Shown here: one piece after another, positions 26,112-44,300 of the stretch | Position numbering within the stretch: position 1 is the stretch's first letter | Layout of the letters: each line of letters starts with the position of its first letter | From: Trebouxia sp. TZW2008 | Lineage: Eukaryota; Chlorophyta; Trebouxiophyceae; Trebouxiales; Trebouxiaceae | DNA: 64,000 nucleotides | Assembly: GCA_002118135.1 (NCBI GenBank) | Contig: BDIU01000015.1 | Location: 62,299-126,298, forward strand | Direction of reading: 5' to 3' | Translations under genes and position numbers: made by a program | The notes under the pieces: generated by a model | What the model was told of the DNA's origin: nothing | What the model saw: only the letters and a program-made list of their open reading frames with translations | Database searches by the model: none

Positions 26112-26786
26112 GGAATGTTGTTGCTGGTCATGCAGTATTAGCTGGGATGCTTGTTGATGCTGCCCAGCCCTTCGCAATATGTGGCATGCGCCCATCTGCC
26201 CAATTTGCACCGTTTGTTCATGTATCAAGTTCGACAAGTCTTGTCTACCTTTGTGTTGATCGAATTTGCTGCAAATTTGCATTTGATTTTGCTGTTGGTG
26301 GTGCCACTAGCCAGCTACAGCTTGCAACGGCATGCAGCTGATGCTTGTGCTTAGTGCACTTTCGTCAGTTCCGATGGCAGCTTGCAGTATACACATGTAT
26401 GCTGCAATGTAACTAAAGCAACTAGTTCACTGCAACAGCACATAGCTGAGTATCAGAGACTAGTTGCAGGACTGAAATTGAGCATGTGCTGTTGAGTGCT
26501 CTGCCAGCTGCTCTGCATTTGACACAGAACACTGTTGAAAGATTGCATGCAGAGTGCTGCAGTTCATGACTGAAGCATGCAACAAACAGCATGCAGGTCC
26601 CAGACTGCGATTTTTGCGCGATGGGCGACTCACTGTCGACGACTTTATTTTAAATCAGCACGCATTTGCTTTCACGATCGGACGTGCATGTGGCTGTGTG
26701 CGGCTCAGGCACCCACTCAGCGATTTGTGTACCTGCCATCCTGCCTTCTGATCAGCTCTTGAGTGCGTAACCAAGAGCAAGGCTAC
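26112..26786. other. intergenic, Rab24-like gene to HPPK-DHPS
   Basis: This holds the 3' flank of the Rab24-like gene and the promoter side of the folate gene, both on the plus strand. I see no gene, repeat array or RNA structure that I can support here. Confidence 0.4.
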
Positions 26787-31798
<5,012 letters not shown>

Positions 31799-32103
31799 TT
31801 ACAGATCAATAATTACTTGTACTTTTCCAGACTGAACTACATTGTTTGCTGCGTACTGCTGCTGCTGTGTGAGTGTTGTGAAGTGACTTGAAGAAGTGTC
31901 TATGCCAAGCACTGCATTGCCTGATGATTCTGCTTGGGATTTAGCAATTTTAATTTCAGCAAAGTTTAGCAAGCAAGCTGCACATGTCAAGCCTGAGCTT
32001 TTCACGAAAAGCAGCTACGATATGATCAGGACATCTTGACACGAATATGACCGCCGCTTATTGCGATTGCAAGTTCTTTTTTCGTACAACGGGTGTGTCG
32101 AAG
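31799..32103. other. convergent intergenic region
   Basis: 305 bases lie between two facing stop codons (HPPK-DHPS and the CobW gene). I see no gene here; it should hold both 3'UTRs. Confidence 0.45.
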
Positions 32104-34521
32104 TCAGGCTGCAGAACTTGCCAAGCATGCTCTGAAGTTGTTGTTCAGCTCTGTTCTGTCAAGATTGCGACCAATGAAAACCAGCTTGTTGACACGCTTC
32201 TCTGATGGGCCCCAAGGCTTGCCCATCCCTGCTGCACTGCACCCAAAAGACAGCAGCATGTGCACGCCTTGAAAGAAGTACCTGCAGGTCACGACGCCAT
32301 TCACAGCTGAGACTGTGCACCATCTCTGCCAGTGCAACGCAGGAGTACAGAACCTGGGCATTTGCAAGCTGCCCACTTGGTGCAATACACAACATTCTGC
32401 ATCTGCTGCTTCTGCAATTCAGGCATTGCTGGAACGTCACTGAGCAGATAGAAGCTGTCAGTCTGTCAAAGAGGCCACCATAAAAAACAGCAGCCGCTGA
32501 AAACATCATTACAGAATCTCCTCATTTTCCAGAGTCTCAAATGGCAAAATCATGCAACCCCAAATTGCAATCCCAAATTGGAGGCTTACTTGTCGTCAGA
32601 GCCTTCAATGGCTAAGACACCTTTTGAGCGGAAGAGGTCCACGCCCTGCTCTGTCAGCAGCTTGCTCAGCCATGCATTCACATGATGCATATCCAGACTA
32701 CCCTCCAGCTCAATCCCCACAGAGGTCACTGACTCATCATGCTGATGCTCCTGCCCCTCCTCCTGCACAGCATGCCTCCATCAAATTGAGCCATTTCTGA
32801 CGCTTCACAACACATACAGCATGCTGCAGTAGCAGAGGGTTTGCATGTATATGTCGTACATCTTGCCTTGAGGCAAGCAAGTGTGCATTGCTGCATCAGC
32901 GGGACACATAAGAAATCGACACTTTTGACTGGGTCCAAGCAGCATTGATTGGAGTGGGCATCAGGTTGCAGCACACACCACAGCAAGCTTGCAGACAAGC
33001 CAGTTCCAAGGAAGCGGCAATCTCTTTCACAGCACAATCAGGTTTGACTGCAGGCAAAAGCAAAAACAGCTTGGTTGGCAGGACACTGCCTGATGACTGT
33101 TGGTGTATGATGCTGAATTGATTCTCGTGTGTGAATGTAACAGTCTTTCGACATGCACAGATGGACATGTACAGGTGGACAGTGCAGCTGCCTGGCCATA
33201 TGTGCACTCATTCGACAAAGGGCACTGCATGATGATGCGTGCATTAAATTGTATATCAGGCTATGCATGTTTTGGGTGATAATGTGTAGGTGAAAAGGCA
33301 AATTTGCCTTGAGGAAGTCTGGCTCCATGTCAACCACCTTCTGCAGGCTGAAGGCTTTGATGTTGAGCACAGAATCAAGATCCACTGCACTGAAGGTAGT
33401 CTCCACCATTTTAGCTGCACCATTGATCCTCTGCATGCATATACATGCCATCAGTAGCTGCCACTCATGCACAATATAATAGGCAAGATAAAGTATATGT
33501 AAAGTATCTTATCAGATATTATATGACAATACATCTGGACCAGATCCTTGAATTCAAGTATGCGTGGGCGACATGCTGAATGCAAAAGCAAGGGCTCAGC
33601 GCAGGTTGCTGGCAGTTGCTATACCTTAATCCGCTGCTTGAGAGCGGTCTTCTCTTCATCCGTCACAAGATCAGTCTTGTTGATGACTACCACATCTGCA
33701 AAAGCAAGCTGCTCCACTGACTGCAAGGCAACAGATGCGCTGTCAGTTGATCAGCCATCATTCAACAACAACTTAGTGGCACTCAACTGCAGGTCGAGCC
33801 AGTTATGATCACCTCGTTCTCTACGCCTTCTGGCTTTTTGTCATCCAGATGCTGGTGCAGATGCTTTGCATCGACAACAGTGACTATAGCGTCAAGGCTG
33901 AGCCGCTCCTGAAGTATGTCGTCAACAAAGAAGGTCTGCGCAACGGGCGCTGGATCCGCTAGGCCGGTTGTCTCTATGATGATGTAGTCGAACTTGCTTC
34001 GCTTGGTGAGAAGCTTGTGTAGGATCCGGACCAGGTCACCGCGAACTGCACAGGTTGTAAGTTGTGAAAGTCTGGCATGTAGCAGAGACGACGGTGAGCA
34101 TCATCGAGCGCGTGCAGAATTAAGCTGCAGACACTGATGTGCTTTGCTGGCAGGCTTTCGAGAGCATGTAACATGACATGGTCCGACAGCTCACCTGTGC
34201 AGCATATACAGCCGTTGTTCATCTCGATGATTTCCTCTGTTGAGCTCAACTTCACCAAGGCATCGTCAACGCCCACTTCGCCTGTTGCAGGTCGACGCAA
34301 AAAGCTTGGCGACGCCAAGCACCGTTAAGAGTGACCGCATGGAGGCGATTCTAGCAAATCTTGCTCGACAGAGACGTACCAAACTCATTCTCGATGACTG
34401 CGACCCGCTTGCCGTGGTTTTCTGTGAGTACATGGTTGATCAAGGTCGTCTTACCAGACCCTAGGAAGCCTGTGATGATTGTCACCGGAATTTGCGCTGG
34501 CAGACTCGGGCGACGCGACAT
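32104..34521 (-). CDS. CobW/COG0523 (ZNG1-like) GTPase metallochaperone
   Basis: Exons 34521-34380, 34281-34195, 34045-33813, 33720-33625, 33430-33308, 32762-32590 and 32281-32104 sum to 343 aa. Seen: P-loop GFLGSGKTT (residues 18-26); [14 protein letters not shown]; metal-binding motif GCICC (71-75); [14 protein letters not shown]; specificity loop NKTD near 168; then the CobW C-terminal domain ([36 protein letters not shown]). The family are zinc- or cobalt-handling G3E GTPases; eukaryotic ZNG1 delivers zinc to methionine aminopeptidase 1. The CPELVPI-like N-terminal docking motif of animal ZNG1 is absent: the protein starts [16 protein letters not shown]. The client is therefore unknown. 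Intron 5 appears to use a GC donor (CTCAAG|GCAAAT), the only choice that keeps phase and homology. Confidence 0.95.
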
Positions 34522-35319
34522 TGTTGTCAGCTAACGCTGCGCTGCAGACCCCGTGTCAAGCGTAGTCTCGTTGACAAGTGCACGAGCAATCTAAAGCGAA
34601 ATATGCAAAGCCCGCTAGATGGGTTGATTGACAACTTGCTGACAGACAGGATTGTTTGATGACTTTAGTTTCCGGATTGAGTGGTCGAGGATTTTACTGC
34701 CGGATTTTGCCACTGGACAGTTGGACGTGCGATGCCGCCAAATTGGCGGCGCCAAGCATTTGGCGCGTCCAGCGTCAGATCTGATCTAGAGCTGGCAACG
34801 GCTGCAATGATGTATACATTTCCAGTATGTGCATTGCATTGCACAGGTCATCGTGGCAATCATTGTTTACTTAGTTGGCAATCATTGTTTGCAAAACCTG
34901 GTAAGAGCAGGACTACTGCATTGAGACTGCAGACTGTCAGACTGCATGCATGCAACACACAGCATATGTCTAAGCAAATTATGATACAATGTCTACTTGT
35001 CATGCCATTGTGCTCATTCACAGCACTACCAAACTTTGCATTGCTACTGTGCCATTTGTACTGACAACTCACGAAACAACTTGAAATGCTAGTTTGACGC
35101 TGTGTTCAATCATTCTGCCATGGATGGTGCGAGCGTTTGCCGGTGAAACCGATGCATACGCCCTCAAGCATCTCCAAAGCTTCTGCACACTGTTAGAGAT
35201 CCCCAAATCCATGTGGGCAGCCTTCTCAGGTGTTCAACCGGGCTTTACCCATTGTCAGGCGCACTACCAGCATTCCCACTGCACCAGCGTGCATCTGCCA
35301 GCGCCATACACATCTGCCA
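34522..35319. other. intergenic, upstream of CobW gene and downstream of DDX11
   Basis: 34522 to about 34800 is the likely promoter of the minus-strand CobW gene. 34848-34895 has a two-copy direct repeat around GGCAATCATTGTTT. 35105-35310 is a decayed copy of the DDX11 last exon. Confidence 0.5.
35105..35310 (-). repeat. decayed copy of the DDX11 terminal exon
   Basis: About 205 bases parallel 35320-35516 almost end to end (shared blocks such as CATCTCCAAAGCTTCTGCAC). On the minus strand the copy has stop codons inside the DDX11 frame. It lies just beyond the real stop, in the 3' flank. Confidence 0.85.
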
Positions 35320-38300
35320 TCATTCTGCCGTTGATGATATACGCATTTGGCGGTGAAACCGATGCATTTGCCCATAAGCATCTCCAAAGCTTCTGCACAC
35401 TGTCAGAGATCCCTGGATCCATGTGGGCAGTTTCCTAAGGGGCCCAACAGGCGTCTGTCCACTGTCAGGTGCAACACCAGCATTGCCACTGCACCAGCGT
35501 GCATCTGCCAACACGATGGCAGCATAGTCGCCCTTGTGCCGTATGACTCTGCCCACACACTGGTTCACTGCCTTCATGCATAAGTCCTCATAATACTCCC
35601 GGCCTGCTGTCAGACTGCCACTGACAGCTGCTTGCTGTTGAGCTGAGAAGACACCGCTGCCTGTTCTGGTCAGACTGCAGTCAGCAGCAGCTTGCCCTTG
35701 AGTTGAAGGACCGTTGGCACTCATCTGTGTTGGAGTAGCTTTGACAGCTGCTTGATTTTGAACTGAAGCTCTGCTGACGGCTGCTCTTGAGGTGACCTCA
35801 TGGTCTTGACTTACGACTTGTGTCATCTCAGGGTCTGATTGCATGCATGACTCATCAGTGATGTCATTGTCTGTGACTAAGGCAGGTCTCAGGGCGTGCT
35901 GCTGTTGCTGTGTGTCCATGAAGCGCATGCGCTCTTGAAGCTCAGGGTCTGTGGGATTAGGGTATGGCATGCCGACCATCACCACACACCTGAGCAGACA
36001 GAGCAGGAATACACTTTCTGGAGTACAGCAATGCTATTGCATCACAGGTTCTACAATTGGCTTAGTCATACCAGCCACATCACGTCATTACACGGATCAC
36101 TTGCCTCAGCTGTATTGACACACACCTGAAACATGATGATGCCACCGCTCGCTGCTAGTCTAATATCCAACCTTAAGGGCATCTGAGCATGACATACTCA
36201 AACTTATGGTTGCCCTACTTGGCATTTGTGCATGCGCCAAGTAGGTGAAATGCCTCAAGCTGTCATTGCACACATGCCCCAGCTTCTCATGGAACTCTGT
36301 GCTGCTGAATGTGCCTGCTGAAGCTCACTGCATTGCCAATACTTCATGCTTACATATGCATCTTGCAGCTGTGTAAGCCAGATAAAAGTTGCAGCATGCC
36401 GCTGGGGTGATGCAGCACTCAAGCACACACGTCAGGCAACTGCAAAACAGGGTGCCAAAACAAACAGAGGCAAGCTGACCTGCCAAAGCCATCACTGAAG
36501 TTGATGCCTTCTGAAAGCTTGGCTCCCACCACACACAGCATCAGGCCCCCACCCATGAACTTCCCTGCAGACCCAGCGTCACTCAACAATTCACCTAAGG
36601 GCCATTCCAGCCTCAACAGTCATCAAATATCAACTGAATTTCCACTGTGTGTCCATCAGCTGAACCATTCAGGCTCTTGCACCTGCTTGTCACGAGGATA
36701 AACGCTAGCAGCAGAATCTGAGCTATTTACCAGGGGTGACACTTAACAAGCATTTGTGCAAACCAGCTGAACCACACAGATGCTCCTACCTGCTTGTTGC
36801 ATGGATGCCTGAGAGATGAAGTCAGCCTAGCGCCGCAGCAGGACAAAATTGATGCCCAGCCGATACTCAGCACACACTTTTTGCTTGCACTGCAAGTCCG
36901 CCCACAACAACTTGGTAATACCTGCTGGTTGAGTGGAGGCCTGGGAGATGCACGCTGCAGCATGCTGTCCACCTCATTAGCAGCTGTGATACTCGACAAC
37001 CTCTGTTTCAATGCATAACACATTTGACTGCAGCAAGTTGATGACACCTGCTTGTGGAGTGGATGCCTGGGAGACGCAGTCTGCATAGCGCTGTAGCGTA
37101 TTGTCCACCTCGTTGGCAGCGCGTGGCTCCCTGAACACCTCCTTCATGCCCGTCAGCTCATTCAGACACAAATGTGAAGAGTGCAAGCCTCGGTAACAAC
37201 AAGTCTACCTGCTTGTATAGATGCCTGAGAAATGCAGTCTGCATAGCGCTGCAGCATACTGTCCACCTCACTGGCAGCACGTGGCTCCCTGAAGACTTCC
37301 TTTTTAGCGGCTAGCTGGGTAAGCATTCCAGTATGGTGCCATCGGGTGTACAGCTGATCACAATGGGCAAAGGAGGGAACAAATGCCACAACACCCTGCA
37401 ATGCAGCAAGATGGTTGGTGCTGTGCAAAGCTTCTAATGAGGTGTATGGCTCCTTGAAAACTTCCTTCCTGGCTGCCAGCTGGGTGAGCATTCCAGTATG
37501 TTGCCACCGACTGTATAGCTGGTCACAGTGCGCAAAGGAGGGGACAAAGGTGACAACACCCTGCAATGCAGCAAGTGATTGTGAGCAAAACGCATACAGT
37601 GGTTTTGGTCAATGCTGCCTGGGCAAAGGAGGCAATGAAAGCCACAGCGCTTTGCAATGCAGCAAGATGACTGTGTGCAAACATCATGTGCAGGCTGATG
37701 CTGTATATGGCTACTGTGAAAATGAACTGCAGGGGCAAAGCCGAGCTGGGTAAGCATTTTAGTCTGGTGCCATTGGTTGTATAGCTGGTCACCATGGGCA
37801 AAGGAATGGACAAAGGCCACAACACCCTGCAATGCAGCAAGGTCAATGTGTACGCACAAAGTAGTTGAGCCAGTCCTGGGATTGCATATAATGAGCAGAG
37901 ACAAAGGCGAGCTTGCTGAGCGTTCTGGTCTGGTGCCAGCAACTCACAATTGGTCACAATGGGCAAAGAAGGGGATGAACGCGACAACACCCAGCAGTGT
38001 GGCAAGATAGCTGGGCAGATGCAGAGCATGGTGGCTGATTTTGTGCATGTGCAAAGCATGTGAGCTGCTGGTGCAGAGCATGTGGCTTGCTTGTGTGCAT
38101 GGTGACCTGGAATGTGATCTCCAAGAAAAAGGCACATGTGCATGCTGGATGTGTGTGCAAGTTGTGATAATTGGCAACACTTGTGCCACACAAGATTCCA
38201 GTTGCTTAACTGAACTCGATAGACATGCGTCACTTCCTTGATGCTGAGGTCACATTCATGTGGAACACTTGAGCGTCATGATGCATGGCGGAGGACAGCT

Positions 38301-41300
38301 GGAGGTGCTCTTGCGTTTGCATACATATCAAGCAACCAAAGACACAAAGGGCAATTGTGTTGGGGGGCTGGCAGAGAGTGGAGGCAGGGCGGGGCGGGGG
38401 AAGGGGGTTGGGGGGGGGGTTGGATTGAGGATATGATTTAAAGGCGTACCTGAGGAGTGCAGGTGCAGATGTTGAGCAGGAGGCGGCCCACTTCATCCAA
38501 ACTGATTTCAGAGCCCCTCTGGTCATGCCGCAGCTGTAAGGCCGCCCCGGATGGACCCTGCAACCCAAACATTCAAACCTTTGACATGCAACAGCAACAA
38601 CCTTGTTCGATGTTGACATGCAAGGAAGCACTCCACATTGTACCATGTGCTTGATTGCACTGAGCATATTCAATAGCATATCGTCCACATGACTGCTGAC
38701 TGTACCCTGGATGCCTTGAGACACAACGTCACCTGATGTCATTGCTAGAACTAAGCGTTGCCTGATGACTTGCACTCAAGAACATGCACAGGGTGTGATG
38801 CATGCATTACAATGCCTTGCAGCGAGAGTGATGACATTGAACCCAGCACAACAATGAGCGCTTTTCAAGCTGGTCCGTCTGCAGGAGCAAGCAACTGATA
38901 TTTATCATGCAGCAAACACAGCCATAAAAGCCAGTGCTAGCTTGTGACTCAGAAATTGGTATTTTGCCTTGCAGATTTACTGAATCTGCTTTACGAGCAA
39001 CAAGCTTCTGGTTTGAGGCCACTCATCGCTATCACAGGGGTGTCACAGTAAAGCATCCAGTCCTGTGAGCATATCACGCCGTCGCTAAAAGGAGCTGTTG
39101 CTTGGGGCAGTTTTAGGGCCGCAAGCTGCTCCCTGAACACAACATGGTGGTCAAAGTGGTGCATGCCGGAGGGGCGTCTAGGAGCAAGGTAGACAGCATA
39201 CTGGTGAGAGGGGCTTTTACCTGGGGCATGGCCAGAGCCAGAAGCTGCTCTTTGGGCACAACGTGGCCACAGGCAAAGTGAGTCATGCTGGAAGGGTCCA
39301 CAGCTGGGAACAGTTGGCGAATGAGAGAGGCAACAGGGGATAGAGTGCCTGAGGCTAGCATCACTGCATGAGCTTGCTGCATCACCTGCAAAGACAGCAG
39401 TCTCATGTCATTGCATGTATAGCGATGCACAGGTGCCTGGACCGAGACCCAGCAGGTTTGTCTGCTTGCTAGTGCATAAAGATGTACACTGGACCAGGCA
39501 GAAGGCATACCAAGCTATGTCTATAGATGCAGCCTGTCTGCACACAGGGTCAGTGCTTGATGACTGGCATGCCATGATCAAATCTAAAGCAGGCAATGGT
39601 CTGAGCTGAACTGCTACGGCACTTTTGTAGCAAACGAAGGCTTGGCCCGGTGACTTGTCAAACGGGCTACGTTACATCAGACAGGCAGAAAGGTGCACAC
39701 AGCATTTTTGTCCAAAGCTCTCTTTGGTACACTGTGCTGCCTTCATGTGTCACCTTGGAGAAATGGGCGGCAGCGTTGAGCAGCACAAACTTGAGGGTGA
39801 GTGCTGTGGTGTCCAGGATGATGCGCCCATCTGCATCTGCATTGGTCAGGCCACTGATCACCTCCACCAATGCATGTAGCGAAGAAATGTTGCTTCCTGT
39901 ACACAGACAGGGTGCCTCACCCTGTGATTGCCTGTCTGCGTGAATCCTTGCATGGCCTGATTGAGAACTCACTGCAAAAGATGCACAGTGCAATGCTGAG
40001 TGCATAATCAGGCCTGAGTGACACAAATGCACACCAAGCACATCAATCAGTCGAAGCAAGGTGGGTCCATGCAGGCTGGGCTCAAGCAGGAGATAAAAGG
40101 CCAAAGCCTGTTGTGGATATATTATAAACCTAAGAGCTGAGCAACAGCATTTTGGACGTATCAACGCTTCACCCGACACGTGTTCCTCAGCTTGATGTAC
40201 AAATCAAAGGCACAAATGTAGAGATGTACCTGTTGGCACTTGTGCTGCATGACTGCCAGGTGTGTGCACAGCGCTGGCAGCTGCAGACTGTGCAATAGAG
40301 TCTGCATAGCCAGCCACCTTGAACAGGACCTTGCTCTCCTTTGCATACCTGCGCATGCAGCTTCCAGCTAACCCAACTCCGCATGCAGTATGGCTCAGGC
40401 AGGTTGACACTTGACTGAAACACGACTTGCTGAAAGAACATGCAAGTAGCTTGCTCAAGTCACAGAGGGAATGGCACAGTGTCAGATGTGTGAAGTGTAA
40501 ACGCAACATAGCACTGCAGAGGGTGTTACGGCACGTCAACACAGCAGAGGGGAGGCGCCGCATGCAGGCAAAGCTTCCTAAATGCTGTACTGACATCAGC
40601 AGTCAGCTGTTGCAAAGCTTTTGAAAGCAGACATTTTGTGTAGCTCATGCTGCCTCCCATGCCAAAGGGCTTGACAGATCTGAATTGAACATGTTTGCGC
40701 AGGCATCTTGCATCAACGTCGGAAACATTGGAATCCAAGCAAAACGCTCCATGCATGGTTACACAGGCACCCTGCATCCAGCGCAATTGCAAGACAAGCG
40801 TGACATGCAGGCAAACCCTACATCAAACAAGTCTGCCAGTGGACAAATCAATGAGCAACTGTGACCTCAGAACCTTGAATGGCTTCCATTTGAGCAGCAT
40901 GAGATGCAGGCAAAACCTACATCAGGCAGAAGTATCACTGAATGAGAACAACAGCGGTCCTGACCTGAGCACCTTGAAGATGTTGACACCGTCCAAACCT
41001 GTATGGAATAGGAAGTCATTGACAGTGTAGACGTGCTGCTGCTGTGGCTGATGCTGTTGCACAGCGCTGTGCAGAGCCACAGCTAAGCTGATGAGAGCTT
41101 GTATGTGTCTGCTGTTGCCTGCACATGCACCAGAGGGGTTGTAACAGCATAGTTTGATGATGTGAGAATTTGCACATATCTGCTAGTGCCTGCATGTACA
41201 TGAACGGCGCTGTGCCAAGACACTTTGCGAGGTTGGACTGGCATGTTGGCATTTGCGGTAAAGTGGGAAGCTATGGTGAACTGGGCTGAAGGTGCAGTTC

Positions 41301-44300
41301 TCCAAGGCTTGTGAACTGATCAATGCCCGCTCAATCCTGAGCTGAACTGTGCAAGGCACCACAACAAAAGCTCTCGCTTTTCACGCATGACTTGATGCTT
41401 CTGGCAGCTGGTGCACCCTTTGCAATGCATGCACTCACATGCAGCTTGTGATGCGGAGCTGGATCAATGTTTATACAAGGATAAAGCTTGTGTTGTGGCT
41501 ATACACTGGCATTTCTGCTCAATGGCACTGCTTGCGCATGCTGTGACTGTTTGACGACATGACGTGTGCAAAGCTGCAATTGTACTGATCACTCATGCAA
41601 TGCTTTGTGACATGGCATATGTCAAAGTCAGGGCCAGGCTATCACTCAATACCTGAGGCTAATCTCGTGCTGAAGCGTTCAAAGTAGGCCTTCAGCTGTG
41701 CCTCTGCTGCTGTCAGCTGCTGCACTGACGCCTCAGCACAGTGTGCATTGTTGACTGCATCTACCAGGTTGTGGGCCTCATCAATTACGATGACGCTGCC
41801 TTGTAGATGCAGTCCCAGGGACTCACGGCTCTCCTGCACATCATTTGACACCTGAAGCCAATCTGGTGCTGAATTGCTCAAAATAGGCGCTTCAGTTGTG
41901 CCTCTGCTGCAGTCAGCTGCTGCACTGACGCTTCAGCATAGTGTGCATTGTTGACTGTATCTACAAGGTTGTGTGCCTCGTCAATCACGATGACACTGCC
42001 TTGTAGATGAAGTCCCAGGGACACCCGGCTCTCCTGCATCCGCTCATTCAATGACATGATGTGCACAACACAGGTGAGCATAAAACAAGTGCTTACAATG
42101 CAACGTAAGTTGGCAGGTCAGTACAGGTCCACCTGCATGAGACTGGCATGCATATAGCAGTACAAGATCCTGCCGAGTACTGACATAAAAGCAGCTGATT
42201 TTGCAAAGTTTCCTCATCACACATGCCATGTGCTAGGCATCATGCTTGGCCACACATAATATGTACAACACAGCATTGCAAGGTGTACTTACTCATCATA
42301 CATGCCACCTGTGCACAGGCGTCCTGCTTGGGCTCAAACAGCATATACACTAGACGACCATGGTGTATTGTCACAGGCAGATGAGTGGGTGACCTGAGAC
42401 AGCATGTAAGATGCAGGGAGGCTTGTGTGTCACGACAGGCATACTGACCTGAGACAGCAGGGCGGAGTAGGGCAGCAGCACCAGCTGGGCTTTAGGCACA
42501 GCTGAGCGCGAGGTGTAGTAAGGGCACACCCTGTTCTGCCTCCCAAGCCTGCCCAGCTCTTCTACATCCACTGGCTGAGCCAGGATGGCCTCCCTGAGAT
42601 TGGCCTGTGCTTTAGTCCTGCCTTTCAGGAAGGGGCAGGACCCACTTGCCTTCCTGACCTGCAAATCAAGGCAACAAGGGTGTCAGCAAAACTGCAGAAC
42701 AACGGTCTTGAATGCGTCTGCAAGATTGGCCTGTGCTTTAGTCCTGCCGTTCAGGATGGGGCAGCAGCCAGTCTCATTCTTCACCTGAATCAGGAAAGCC
42801 ACGCCAATTTGACAACCATACAGCAAGCATGCTAAGTTATTCTACATCCACTGGCTGAGCCGAAATGCCCTCCCTGAGATTGGCCTATGCTTTGGACCTG
42901 CCTTTCAGGAAGGGGCAGCAGCCAGTTCCCTTCTTCACCTGAATCAGGAAAGCCAAGCCAATTTGACAAACACACGACAAGCCTGCTGAGTTCTTCTACA
43001 TCCACTGGCTGAGCCAGAACGCCCTCCTTGAGATTGGCCTATGCGTTGGTCCTACCCTTGGGAAAAGGGCAAAAAGCACTTGCTTTCACCACCTGAATCA
43101 GGAATGCCAGTCAAACCTAACTTCCAGTGGTATTACAAAATAACACAAGAAGCTTGCACTTGGTTCAGGAAAATACATCAGACAGAGATACATTGGAGAC
43201 AGTTGACTACTTCTGTACGTACATGATTGGGCCTGCTGAGCCTGCCTAGGCCACGTTTATGATGAATGAAATGAATAATGAATTGCTCAATGCATGCAGA
43301 ACAGCAGCCTAAATAACAAGTTGCAGCAGAAAGCAGCACAGCTGGAAGTAACAGCAATGCAGCTTGCAAAGTGCAGCACAGGCAGGCCAATGCAGCAGCA
43401 GTGACAGCATGCTGAACAGCGCCACTCACAGACGTGCTGCAGGTCTTGGTCAACAAGCTTTTGTAAACAGCACATAGGACCAAAAAATTGAGACACTTCA
43501 ACACATCTCAGAGCTGGAGGCAATTTATTGCCTCTTTCGCATGTGAAACTGGAGAGTGTGGGTACCTTGGGCTTCCTGGCAGGTCCTGTTGCTGCTCTTT
43601 TGCTCGGCTTGCTTTGGAGCATCTCAAGACACCTCTCATTGATGCGGCTTGCAGCCCCAAGCTTCAGCACAGAATCATTAATGCACAACGCCTGCAGCCA
43701 AATTCACAACATACATACATAAGAACGCATGCTAGTTACGTATAGTCTGCGGCCGAATGCCGAAACAGGTATCTGAGATCAATGCTCTGTCTTACCAAAT
43801 GATGCTGACAAAGAAGTCAAATCGTGCACTCTGCGCTGCAACCTTATCTCAAATTGATCAAATGTGAGTACAAACACAGATGTTATGTCACAATCAGATG
43901 ATATGAAGATGGCCTGCGAATGTCATGCATATGCTCTTGAGTCACCATGGAAATGTGCCGCTACCATGCAATAAGGCTCACCTTGCGTGATGCCAAGGCC
44001 ACAGTTGCTACTGTATCTGCAAAAGGAGTGCGCTGTAGCTCAGAGGTAAACTGTGTCAGTTGGGAATGTGTACGGCTGCAGAAGAACACCTGCACTCAAA
44101 GAGCAATATGTGTATGAGCCACCCTACACTTGCGATATTTGCCAAACATAGCAGCTTTTGCAAGGCAGTTGTACTCAAATGTGCAGTTGCCCACCTGCAA
44201 ATGCTTTGGCTTTGTGTCTTTGACTTCTGCCCATGATGCATCAGCACGACTGCTGTCACTTTCAGAGTCGCTGGAGACAGCAGTCGCAGCACGCCTGCGT

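Noticed and set aside
34860..35072. Small Cys-rich ORF between the CobW gene and DDX11
   Set aside because: No homology, and it overlaps simple direct repeats; chance ORF.
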